Positions 1 to 5,540 of a DNA stretch of 6,389 nucleotides are shown here, piece after piece (position 1 is the stretch's first letter; the number at the start of each line of letters is the position of its first letter). Source of the stretch: Thermococcaceae archaeon (GTDB lineage Archaea; Methanobacteriota_B; Thermococci; Thermococcales; Thermococcaceae); NCBI GenBank assembly GCA_027064745.1, contig JAMOPD010000375.1, positions 1 to 6,389 of the forward strand, in the 5' to 3' direction. Under the pieces are notes generated by a model. The model had not been told where the DNA came from. It made no database searches and saw only the letters and a list, made by a program, of their open reading frames with translations. The translations under genes and the position numbers were made by a program.

Positions 1-13
1 CTAACTTCAAAAA

Positions 14-22
14 TTTTTTAAA
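14..22 (+). promoter_or_regulatory. Probable TATA box of the aIF5A gene
   Basis: An A/T-only stretch reading TTTTTTAAA precedes the aIF5A start codon by about 46 bases. A TATA-binding-protein site here would place the transcript start near 43-46, giving a leader of about 24 bases that includes the GGAGGT ribosome binding site at 55-60. The position fits archaeal promoters. No transcript data support it, and the factor B element upstream is not obvious. Confidence 0.5.
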
Positions 23-67
23 CTCCCCCAATCTAAACCCTCTAGAACGCTATTGGAGGTTTGAAAA

Positions 68-478
68 ATGGGAGATAAGACTAAAGTACAGGTTAGCAAG
101 CTCAAACCAGGAAGATACATACTTATTGATGGGGAGCCATGCCGAATAGCCAACATAACAGTTTCATCGCCCGGAAAACACGGCTCAGCTAAGGCTAGGA
201 TCGAGGCAGTTGGTATTTTTGATAAGAAAGTAAGAAGTATAGTAAAGCCAACAAGTGCCGAAGTTGACGTTCCTATAATAGACAAAAGAACAGCTCAAAT
301 TATTGCGATGACTCCTGATACTGTTCAGATAATGGATATGGAAACATATGAGCTCTACGATGTTCCATTGGAGACTGGAGTGGAAGATGATATCAGGGAT
401 CAGCTAAGAGAAGGTATAAATGTAGAATACTGGGAAACTCTTGGGAGAATTAAAATAATGAAACTTAAGGGTGAGTGA
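68..478 (+). CDS. eif5A: Archaeal translation initiation factor aIF5A
   Basis: This is the archaeal homologue of eIF5A/EF-P, a cytosolic protein that binds the ribosome E site and helps peptide-bond formation at stalling motifs. The 136 residues match the family's usual length. The N-terminal SH3-like domain (about 1-70) carries the modification loop [10 protein letters not shown], in which Lys37 is the residue converted to deoxyhypusine/hypusine using spermidine. The C-terminal OB-fold domain (about 71-136) follows, with [11 protein letters not shown] and a basic C-terminal end. The ATG at 68 lies seven bases after a perfect GGAGGT (55-60), and homologues begin similarly with MGDKTKVQV, so the start is firm. 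The gene has its own promoter and no co-directional partner in view. The stop is followed after two bases by the old stop codon of a convergent antiporter pseudogene. The spermidine-producing ureohydrolase gene lies about 1 kb downstream on the same strand. Confidence 0.97.
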   Translation: MGDKTKVQVSKLKPGRYILIDGEPCRIANITVSSPGKHGSAKARIEAVGIFDKKVRSIVKPTSAEVDVPIIDKRTAQIIAMTPDTVQIMDMETYELYDVPLETGVEDDIRDQLREGINVEYWETLGRIKIMKLKGE

Positions 479-480
479 AT

Positions 481-1438
481 TTATTTGGGTTTTGAAAGCG
501 GGGGGATGCAGTAGTCAGTGTGATGAGGCATCTTCCACACTTGCATCCTTTCAAGAGCAGTTGTTCCATGGGCTTGCAACCCCTCATTAACTCGTTCAAA
601 CACTCTAAGGGAAAGAGATCAGCTCCAGAGCTGCTTCTTAAGTATTTTTTCTTTTAGCAATTCACTCCTTGACACTCTATCTGAGAGAGTTTCGCCCATA
701 AGCAGTTTGTCTCTTAGGAATGGTAGCCACAATATCTCTATTATGACTGAAAGCAGCACAGTTATTACTGTTGTACTTAATATAAGCTCTCCCCAGTTAA
801 TAAGTGCCTGATTGTGGTAGCTTAATCCTAATGCGAGAGGTAAGCTGGCCAATGCGGCTGGAACTATGCCTCTCGGTCATTCAAGGCTATAAAAAGGTAT
901 TCTCTTAGATTCCACCATTTTAGTATGGGAAGAGTAGCAATAGGTCTTGCTAATAGTATTACACTTAGTGCTATTACAATGCCCTTTGTTAAATTGGAAG
1001 TTATTACGTGGAGATCGATACTTGCACCAAGTAGAGCGAATATGAAGATGGTAGCTAAACTCTCATTAAGATGAACTTCCTTTGATATAGCTCTCATTAT
1101 GTGTTTTACTACACGAGCGTCTTTTTAAAGAAAATCTTGTGATTACCTTAAACAATTCCCGTGACAGTGCTTACTAAATTATCCTGAAGCTTGAAGATAC
1201 TCTCCGAGTAAAAAACCATCGATAGCTAAGCTCAGTGCAAAAATCTCTATTTCGGGAAACTCAGTGATGTTTGTCTCTTTTATCACAATACTCATTATGC
1301 CTGCAATAATCGAAACTGCAAGCTCATAGGAAGAATACAACCGCCGCTGGATATAATGAGATATACTGGGCGATATGTTCAACAAACTGAGCTGAGGGAG
1401 CTCGGGGTACGAAAATAGCTATTGCAACTGAAGAATTT
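481..1438 (-). pseudogene. Decayed CPA1-family Na+/H+ antiporter, N-terminal part missing
   Basis: On the minus strand, fragments in different frames line up as the middle and C-terminal part of a cation/proton antiporter. In order they give an NSSVAIAIFV remnant near 1435 resembling the FNDxxAIxxF helix motif, then EFPEIEIFALSLAIDGF, EYLQASG, STVTGIV, EVHLNESLATIFIFALLGASID and REYLFIAL. Restoring one G near 877 completes the diagnostic loop ALNGPRGIVPAALASLP. A hydrophobic helix and a charged tail follow. Lesions seen are a frameshift near 1325 (TGA 1324-1326 in the incoming frame), a frameshift near 1180, TAA at 1148-1150, a frameshift near 1106-1126, the one-base loss near 877, and TGA at 619-621. 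Beyond that TGA the same frame stays open to TAA at 481-483, with a coding-like tail. About 320 codons remain against some 420 or more in intact relatives, and no start codon or N-terminal helices are visible. With this many lesions a sequencing error cannot explain it. Antiporter identity is by motif recognition. Confidence 0.85.
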
Positions 1439-1480
1439 TAAAATCTCTTGGTACGGTTTTCAAAACATATGCAAAAACCC

Positions 1481-1488
1481 TTAAATAA
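1481..1488 (+). promoter_or_regulatory. Probable TATA box of the agmatinase gene
   Basis: TTAAATAA lies 42 bases before the chosen ATG at 1523. It predicts a transcript start near 1508-1512 and a short leader that contains the ribosome binding site. It sits just outside the broken 5' end of the antiporter pseudogene, so the deletion that removed the antiporter's start stopped short of this promoter, or brought it to this place. Confidence 0.5.
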
Positions 1489-1510
1489 CTTAGCCAGAGT
1501 GAAACTACAT

Positions 1511-1518
1511 GGAGGTGA
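1511..1518 (+). promoter_or_regulatory. Ribosome binding site deciding the agmatinase start
   Basis: GGAGGTGA is a near-perfect match to the anti-Shine-Dalgarno end of thermococcal 16S rRNA and ends four bases before ATG 1523. It decides between that ATG and an upstream in-frame TTG at 1448. The TTG has no such site, and the predicted promoter would lie inside the reading frame. Confidence 0.8.
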
Positions 1519-1522
1519 GGGC

Positions 1523-2383
1523 ATGGATTTCTTATATACTCATGAAACTTTAAAGTTGGAGCTTCCTCTGAACAGGCCAGAAAATGCAGATTTTGTCATT
1601 CTTGGAGTTCCTTTTGATAGTACTACATCTTATAAACCCGGGACGAGATTTGGACCAACACTAATAAGACAGGCGACTCTAAATTTAGAAAGTTATGTTT
1701 TGGATTATGATGTGGATATAGCTGAATTAAACATATCTGACCTAGGAGATCTTTCTATTGTGGCTGGGGATGTTAAAAGAACTATTGATCGTGTTGAAGA
1801 GACTTTGAAGGATCTAAAACATCTGAATCCCAAGGCTTTTCCAATACTCTTAGGAGGGGAGCACTCTGTAACTCTGGGGGCAGTTAAAGCACTAAAGCCC
1901 AAAAGCTATATAGTTTTTGATGCCCATTTTGACTTACGAAATCAGTATGAAGGAAATCCCTATAACCATGCATGCGTATCAAGGAGAATCTCTGAACTAG
2001 GCATTAAGGAGGCAATGTTTGGAATAAGAAGCGGTACAAAAGAAGAGGTTGAATATGCAGAAAATAGCGATATTTCATGGATTCATGCTAGGGATTATTC
2101 ATTTGATGCTCTCATTGAACTTGTGCGACCTCTCCCTGAGCCAATTTATCTATCAGTTGATGTTGATGCATTTGACATCTCTCTAGTGCCAGAAACTGGC
2201 ACACCTGAGGCGGGAGGATTGAAATTTTGGGAAGTTATCGAAGCATTGGAATGGTTAGTTGAAAACAAGAAAATCATTGGTTTTGATATAATGGAGGTAG
2301 GAGGTACTACCATTGGAAATGTAACAGCATTAACAGCAGCAAAATTACTTTTCTATTTTATTGGCATGAAGGGGAAGCCTTAA
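1523..2383 (+). CDS. speB: Agmatinase-family ureohydrolase (agmatine or aminopropylagmatine)
   Basis: This 286-residue cytosolic enzyme of the arginase/agmatinase fold hydrolyses a guanidino group to release urea, using two Mn2+ ions. The metal-binding signatures are all present: GGEH (His114), DAHFDLR (Asp133, His135, Asp137) and SVDVDAFD (Asp213, Asp215). The family sequences NHACV (about 148-152) and TGTPEAGG (225-232) are also there. The usual 'DP' after the last motif is replaced by DIS. The protein has family length when started at ATG 1523. The longer frame from TTG 1448 would add 25 residues with no ribosome binding site. In Thermococcus kodakarensis the homologue is reported to prefer N1-aminopropylagmatine and to yield spermidine directly, so that substrate is likely here too. 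That is inference, because sequence alone does not separate the two. It is monocistronic, with its own promoter, and its last 39 bases overlap the 3' end of the convergent membrane-protein gene. Spermidine is the donor for aIF5A modification, linking it to the upstream gene. Confidence 0.93.
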   Translation: MDFLYTHETLKLELPLNRPENADFVILGVPFDSTTSYKPGTRFGPTLIRQATLNLESYVLDYDVDIAELNISDLGDLSIVAGDVKRTIDRVEETLKDLKHLNPKAFPILLGGEHSVTLGAVKALKPKSYIVFDAHFDLRNQYEGNPYNHACVSRRISELGIKEAMFGIRSGTKEEVEYAENSDISWIHARDYSFDALIELVRPLPEPIYLSVDVDAFDISLVPETGTPEAGGLKFWEVIEALEWLVENKKIIGFDIMEVGGTTIGNVTALTAAKLLFYFIGMKGKP

Positions 2384-2956
2384 TTTGAATTTGAATGGGT
2401 ATCCTTTCTTTTCTACCATATATAATCCAGTTAATGCACCTAAAAAATTCATCAGCAAATCTCTGAGTTTGTTGGCTATGCTCTCTTGGATAAAACTTAT
2501 TCCCCCCTCACTTATCTTCTCTGCAATCTCCCATCCAGTACTCAGGAGGAGTAGTATCAGAAAGGAGTATAATAGAAGCATTTTTCGGCTCAATTTAACC
2601 CTGTATTCTTCGGCCATATTCATGAGAATTTCAGTAGTTATAAGCCAGACTGTCATTCCTCCGAGAAAATGGCTTATCATATCAGCGTTTCTCCACTCCC
2701 TATGGAACAAATCAATGGTTGTAAGTGGAACATTTACAAGTGAAACATGAACTGCAATGAATATTGATAAAATTGCCATGGTTCCTTGATTGTATAAAGG
2801 ACTCAGAATCTTGGGTGGATTTGGGAACTTTCTTTGAGCTATGTCAGGAATTGAAAGTCCCATAAGAGCAGCTAAAGTTCTCCATATGTGATCATTTCTT
2901 TCGTAATAGAGAGCTGTCACTAATCCGACAAGGACAATACCCTTTGACAGAGACAT
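2345..2956 (-). CDS. Multi-spanning membrane protein, DUF2238/YjdF-like
   Basis: This is a 203-residue integral membrane protein of unknown function. Hydrophobic segments lie at about 5-17, 25-37, 58-76, 94-113, 125-141 and 165-181, giving roughly five or six helices. Polar residues embedded at conserved-looking places are ADMISHFLGG (91-100), GWEIAEK (141-147) and DLLMNFLGALTG (166-177). This H-F-G-G / W-E / D-N-G-A pattern recalls the DUF2238 (YjdF) family of inner-membrane proteins and, more loosely, VanZ-like proteins. The family link is tentative. The C-terminus is basic and probably cytoplasmic. The frame can open ten codons earlier at a GTG (2984-2986), but a TATA-like sequence sits immediately before that GTG, so ATG 2956 with a leader of about 12 bases is preferred. 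Its 3' end overlaps the agmatinase gene by 39 bases on the opposite strand. The upstream unknown gene on the same strand probably has its own terminator, so an operon is uncertain. Confidence 0.8.
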   Translation of the reverse strand: MSLSKGIVLVGLVTALYYERNDHIWRTLAALMGLSIPDIAQRKFPNPPKILSPLYNQGTMAILSIFIAVHVSLVNVPLTTIDLFHREWRNADMISHFLGGMTVWLITTEILMNMAEEYRVKLSRKMLLLYSFLILLLLSTGWEIAEKISEGGISFIQESIANKLRDLLMNFLGALTGLYMVEKKGYPFKFKLRLPLHANKIEK

Positions 2957-2988
2957 GATTTTTTCTTCTGGTCTAATAGACCACACCC

Positions 2989-2998
2989 AATATTTTAT
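2989..2998 (-). promoter_or_regulatory. Probable TATA box of the membrane-protein gene
   Basis: On the minus strand this reads ATAAAATATT. Counting about 25 bases on gives a transcript start near 2968, which is 12 bases before ATG 2956 and after the alternative GTG start at 2986. It is the main reason for choosing the shorter protein. Confidence 0.45.
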
Positions 2999-3028
2999 GA
3001 GAATTCCTTTTATTAGCTTTTTGTTGGC

Positions 3029-3051
3029 AAAATTAAGAATAAATAAGAAAA
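3029..3051 (-). terminator. U-rich archaeal terminator after the unknown gene
   Basis: Directly after the TAA of the 156-residue gene the minus strand is almost purely T with scattered A and C, including TTTTCTTATTTATTC and TTAATTTTG. Thermococcal transcription stops at such oligo-U tracts without needing a hairpin. It separates this gene from the membrane-protein gene downstream. Confidence 0.45.
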
Positions 3052-3522
3052 TTAACCGAAGAAAGCCCCCATCATATCCATTTGTTCCTCACTAAAAGCC
3101 TTAACCTTGAATTCTGGCATTTCCTGAATTAAGCTCCTGTACTCTTCTTCTGTTATTTCTCTAACACTATTATCTTTGACGTGGAAATATTTCTTGGCTT
3201 TCTCGCTCTTGTAGGCAATTAAAAATTCTTCACTCTCTATGTCCTCAAGCTTAACAAATATGGCATTCCCACCGGTATATGGTTTTTTGCACTTAAATGG
3301 AAAGCTTGAGGAGTTGAGCATCGCATCGCCAAGAGCTGAATTTGCTTTCTCTCCATTTATTTCAGTGAAAAATTTACTACCTTCAAAATCTCCCTCAACT
3401 ACAACCAAAAATTTTTCCCCATCTAACTCTATTACCGGAGCACTTTTCTTTTGGAGAATATCGAACAATTCTGCAATAGTTTCCGCATTCCTCAGACTTG
3501 CAACAAATCCTTCAATTTTCAT
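3052..3522 (-). CDS. Unrecognised small soluble protein
   Basis: I do not recognise this 156-residue protein. It has no signal peptide, no membrane helix, no cysteine pair arranged as a metal site (only one Cys, near residue 78) and no nucleotide-binding loop. It is rich in Glu, Lys and Phe, with alternating short strands (APVIELDGEKFLVVVEGD at about 28-45; NAIFVKLEDI and EEFLIAYKSEKAKKYFHV further on), suggesting a compact alpha/beta cytosolic domain. An acidic helix (REITEEEYRSLIQEM) follows, and the tail ends in MDMMGAFFG, a hydrophobic tip that could be a docking peptide. The ATG at 3522 lies seven bases after a run of seven G on the coding strand, and a TATA-like box lies about 35 bases upstream, so it is expressed independently, divergently from the CLC gene. 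Length, start signals and codon use look like a real gene. Function is unknown. Confidence 0.8.
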   Translation of the reverse strand: MKIEGFVASLRNAETIAELFDILQKKSAPVIELDGEKFLVVVEGDFEGSKFFTEINGEKANSALGDAMLNSSSFPFKCKKPYTGGNAIFVKLEDIESEEFLIAYKSEKAKKYFHVKDNSVREITEEEYRSLIQEMPEFKVKAFSEEQMDMMGAFFG

Positions 3523-3529
3523 GTTTATT

Positions 3530-3536
3530 CCCCCCC
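3530..3536 (-). promoter_or_regulatory. G-run ribosome binding site of the unknown gene
   Basis: Seven consecutive G on the minus strand, seven bases before the ATG, form an unusual pure-G version of the Shine-Dalgarno sequence. They can pair with the CCUCC core of 16S rRNA using G-U pairs. The site supports the start at 3522. Confidence 0.55.
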
Positions 3537-3555
3537 ATTCTTTTTGTTTTTGACA

Positions 3556-3565
3556 GTTTAAAAAG
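3556..3565 (-). promoter_or_regulatory. Probable TATA box of the unknown gene
   Basis: On the minus strand this reads CTTTTTAAAC. It predicts a transcript start near 3535 and a leader of about 13 bases. It lies in the 88-base region shared with the divergent CLC promoter; the two boxes are only some 20 bases apart, so binding of polymerase at one may interfere with the other. Confidence 0.5.
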
Positions 3566-3581
3566 TTTGAGCTGAGATAAG

Positions 3582-3589
3582 TTTTTATC
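3582..3589 (+). promoter_or_regulatory. Probable TATA box of the CLC gene
   Basis: TTTTTATC is centred about 25 bases before the GTG at 3611. This would put the transcript start on or next to the start codon, giving a leaderless message. No Shine-Dalgarno sequence precedes the GTG, which agrees with this. Confidence 0.5.
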
Positions 3590-3610
3590 CGCTACTTATG
3601 ATTACTTTAT

Positions 3611-5332
3611 GTGAGGACAGGAAGGATACAATACATAAAAAAATGGGCAACAGTTCTGACATTCTCAATGATAGGTGGGTTAGTTGGCGGGTTAGGCGCG
3701 ATATTTCTTAGAGTATTCATCGGCCAGAGCCGAAGACTGTTTTTTGAGATCATACTGCCGAACATAACCTTTGAATTTCATGGTTACAACCTTGGATATA
3801 TTCTCCTCCCTGCGATAGGAAGCTTAATAGTCGCTCCTATCATACTAAAATTTCCGGATCTTCAGGGGAATGGTATTCCAGAGGTTATGGAGTCTGTTAT
3901 ATTCAGAGGGGGGCATATAAGTGGTGAGTTTTCTCTGATGAAGATTATTGCCACATCTATAACAATAGGCTCTGGAGGTAGCGTTGGAAGAGAAGGTCCA
4001 ATCGGTTTCATTGGAGCCTCTCTGGCGTCTCTCTTGGGAGAATGGTTCAAGCTTTCTCCTGAAATGCGAAAATTGCTAACTACATGTGGTTTAGCAGCTG
4101 GAATTGCCGGAACCTTTAATACTCCCCTCGCGGGAGCAATGTTTGCTCTTGAAGTAATTTATATGGGAGCATTTTCTATAAATCTTGTTCCCATCTTTTT
4201 TGCAGCCATCACCGGCCATGCAGTCACTTTGGCTCTATTGAAGCAGTCTTTTGAAGTTACTCTTCCATGGATCCTTACATATTCTCATATTGAGCTCATA
4301 TTTTTCTTCTTTCTCGGGATTTTTCTCGGTATATTATCAGCCGCATATGTAAAGTTTATCTGTTCTCTCCAGGACTGGCTTAGCAGGAGGAGTATCCCAA
4401 AGGCATATGTGCTTGTACTCGGAGGTCTTGGAGTTGGCGTGATTGGCATGTTCTTCCCGGAATACGGCATCTTTGGAATAGGCTATGAGGGAATGAGTCT
4501 CGCTTTATATGGTCTTCTCCCCATTTCTCTTTTGCTTCTACTCGGCTTTGCTAAAATGCTGGCAACTTCTTTTACACTTTCTTCAGGACATAGTGGTGGG
4601 ATCTTTGCCCCTAGTCTTTATATTGGCACAATGTTTGGCGCTGCTTTTGGGGCATCTCTAAAACTTTTGATGCCATCATTAAATATAAATCCTGCAGTGT
4701 ATGCATTGGCAGGTATGGCAGCTTTCTTTAGTGGCGTTACTCAAGCTCCCTTAACTCAGATTTTAATGATTGCTGAGCTAACACACAGTTATTCCATTTT
4801 GCCTGCTATAATGACATCATCGACTACAGGATTTTTAACTGCGCGATTTTTCCTTGAGGGCGATTCAGTATATACGCTAAAACTCAAACGTAAAGGAGTC
4901 CACTTAAAGACAGGGAAGCCTATAGTTCTTGAAATGATATCCGTAAAGGAAATAATGACAAAAAATCCTGTGTATGTTTATGAGTGGAATACCCTCGCGG
5001 ATGTTGAGCATCTTGTTGGAGAAACCGGTCACGATTGTTTCCCGGTTGTGAATGAAAGGTTTGAAGTAATCGGAGTAATTGGTGTAAAAGATTTTATTAA
5101 AAAGAGCGATTCCCTGAAAGAGTTACAGATTAAGCATTTTCTCACAAGGCCATATGCGGTAGCATATCCGAATGAGACAGCTGAAGCTGCATTTGAAAAA
5201 CTCATGAAATATGATCAGAACCTTCTTCCTGTGGTTGAAGGTCCAGAAAACAAAAAACTCATAGGCGTGATAACTAAGAGGGATATCTATCGGGCATATT
5301 ATCGGGGAATACAAAGCATGTATATTGAATAG
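3611..5332 (+). CDS. CLC-family chloride channel/transporter with two CBS domains
   Basis: This 573-residue integral membrane protein of the CLC family moves Cl- or another anion across the cell membrane, probably as a homodimer. The membrane part (about 12-425) shows the three family loops: GNGIPEV (86-92), GREGPIG (126-132, with gating glutamate Glu128) and SGGIFAPS (328-335). The YTLKL segment (421-425) supplies the tyrosine that lines the anion site. A linker leads to two cytoplasmic CBS domains (about 441-500 and 502-565), which in other proteins bind adenine nucleotides and regulate gating. Two positions differ from the E. coli exchanger: the central serine of GSGIP is Asn87, and the proton-pathway glutamate after FALE is Val182, as in known CLC channels. 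The start is GTG 3611, because an in-frame TGA lies at 3599-3601 and the promoter spacing suggests a leaderless transcript. The length is normal for CLC-CBS proteins. Transport mode and ion preference are not settled by sequence. Confidence 0.93.
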   Translation: MRTGRIQYIKKWATVLTFSMIGGLVGGLGAIFLRVFIGQSRRLFFEIILPNITFEFHGYNLGYILLPAIGSLIVAPIILKFPDLQGNGIPEVMESVIFRGGHISGEFSLMKIIATSITIGSGGSVGREGPIGFIGASLASLLGEWFKLSPEMRKLLTTCGLAAGIAGTFNTPLAGAMFALEVIYMGAFSINLVPIFFAAITGHAVTLALLKQSFEVTLPWILTYSHIELIFFFFLGIFLGILSAAYVKFICSLQDWLSRRSIPKAYVLVLGGLGVGVIGMFFPEYGIFGIGYEGMSLALYGLLPISLLLLLGFAKMLATSFTLSSGHSGGIFAPSLYIGTMFGAAFGASLKLLMPSLNINPAVYALAGMAAFFSGVTQAPLTQILMIAELTHSYSILPAIMTSSTTGFLTARFFLEGDSVYTLKLKRKGVHLKTGKPIVLEMISVKEIMTKNPVYVYEWNTLADVEHLVGETGHDCFPVVNERFEVIGVIGVKDFIKKSDSLKELQIKHFLTRPYAVAYPNETAEAAFEKLMKYDQNLLPVVEGPENKKLIGVITKRDIYRAYYRGIQSMYIE

Positions 5333-5334
5333 GA

Positions 5335-5384
5335 GGGGTCTGCTGTCGTGAGTTTTTAGGGGAAGAGAGCAAATCATCGACCCC
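5335..5384 (+). repeat. Inverted repeat just after the CLC stop codon
   Basis: GGGGTC at 5335-5340 is perfectly complementary to GACCCC at 5379-5384. A competing pairing joins GTCGTGA (5345-5351) to TCATCGAC (5374-5381) with one bulged base, so the two stems exclude each other. A T5 tract at 5353-5357 lies in the loop. It may help end or stabilise the CLC message, or be chance. No known RNA family was recognised. Confidence 0.35.
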
Positions 5385-5418
5385 ACTTCCAATGCCTGCA
5401 GATTGTTACCAAGCAATA

Positions 5419-5426
5419 TTATCTTG
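5419..5426. repeat. Left 8-bp target-site duplication
   Basis: TTATCTTG immediately abuts the left terminal inverted repeat of the small mobile element and is repeated exactly at 5515-5522 on its other side. Eight base pairs is the duplication length typical of IS6-family transposition. Confidence 0.75.
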
Positions 5427-5514
5427 GATATTGTCAGGATAACCTGTGAGAGCGCTTGATAATATGTCCAGTTATAACTATTAAGCGGGCTCTCTAACTT
5501 ATCCTGACAGTATC
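5427..5514. mobile_element. 88-bp MITE-like element, probably IS6-family derived
   Basis: The left end GATATTGTCAGGATAA (5427-5442) and the right end TTATCCTGACAGTATC (5499-5514) are inverted repeats of 16 bases with one mismatch. They are flanked by the exact 8-bp direct repeat TTATCTTG. Inside, GAGAGC (5448-5453) pairs with GCTCTC (5489-5494) and GCTT (5454-5457) with AAGC (5483-5486), so nearly the whole element can fold back on itself around a centre holding the palindrome GTTATAAC (5471-5478). It is too short to encode a transposase, so it must have been moved by one acting in trans. The 16-bp repeats with 8-bp duplication match what is known of the ISPfu (IS6-like) elements of Pyrococcus. 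The family assignment is inference from those sizes. It lies between the CLC gene and the promoter of the endonuclease Q gene. The duplication is still intact, so the insertion is probably not ancient. Confidence 0.75.
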
Positions 5515-5522
5515 TTATCTTG
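5515..5522. repeat. Right 8-bp target-site duplication
   Basis: This is an exact copy of TTATCTTG, directly after the right terminal inverted repeat. The next four bases, GATA, happen to equal the first four bases of the element, so the apparent direct repeat is 12 bases. The 8-bp reading is preferred because it makes the two inverted repeats end symmetrically. Confidence 0.75.
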
Positions 5523-5532
5523 GATAGTCATG

Positions 5533-5540
5533 TTTTTAAT
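5533..5540 (+). promoter_or_regulatory. Probable TATA box of the endonuclease Q gene
   Basis: TTTTTAAT lies 30 bases before ATG 5570, predicting a transcript start near 5562 and a leader of only a few bases beginning around GGTGG (5561-5565). The small mobile element ends 18 bases upstream, so the core promoter is intact but whatever lay further upstream has been displaced by about 96 bp. Confidence 0.4.

Noticed and set aside
521..527. GTGATGA matches the C box of archaeal C/D guide RNAs (RUGAUGA).
   Set aside because: No CUGA D or D' box follows within about 60 bases on this strand, and the stretch lies in the antisense of the antiporter tail. No guide RNA is supported.
504..548. The hairpin could be an H/ACA guide RNA with a single pocket.
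   Set aside because: The bulge is on one side only, no ACA follows the closing stem and no kink-turn is convincing.
619..1385. Three short minus-strand open frames as separate small membrane proteins.
   Set aside because: Together they read as consecutive pieces of one antiporter joined by frameshifts, and none has a plausible start of its own.
1448..1522. Upstream TTG extension of the agmatinase frame by 25 codons.
   Set aside because: There is no ribosome binding site before TTG 1448, a TATA-like box lies inside the extension, and GGAGGTGA precedes ATG 1523 at good spacing.
2385..2750. Plus-strand open frame of 121 codons.
   Set aside because: It is antisense to the membrane-protein gene and its hydrophobicity mirrors that gene; no ribosome binding site.
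2957..2986. Longer start of the DUF2238-like protein at GTG 2984-2986.
   Set aside because: A TATA-like sequence lies directly against this GTG, leaving no room for a transcript start upstream of it; ATG 2956 fits better.
5123..5416. Minus-strand open frame of 97 codons.
   Set aside because: It lies mainly antisense to the CBS domains of the CLC gene, with no start signals and no family features; it is a shadow.
5338..5442. An open plus-strand frame runs across the gap after the CLC gene into the mobile element (including PLPMPADCYQAILSWI).
   Set aside because: It has no start codon with a ribosome binding site, overlaps the inverted repeat and is short. A gene broken by the insertion is possible but not supported.
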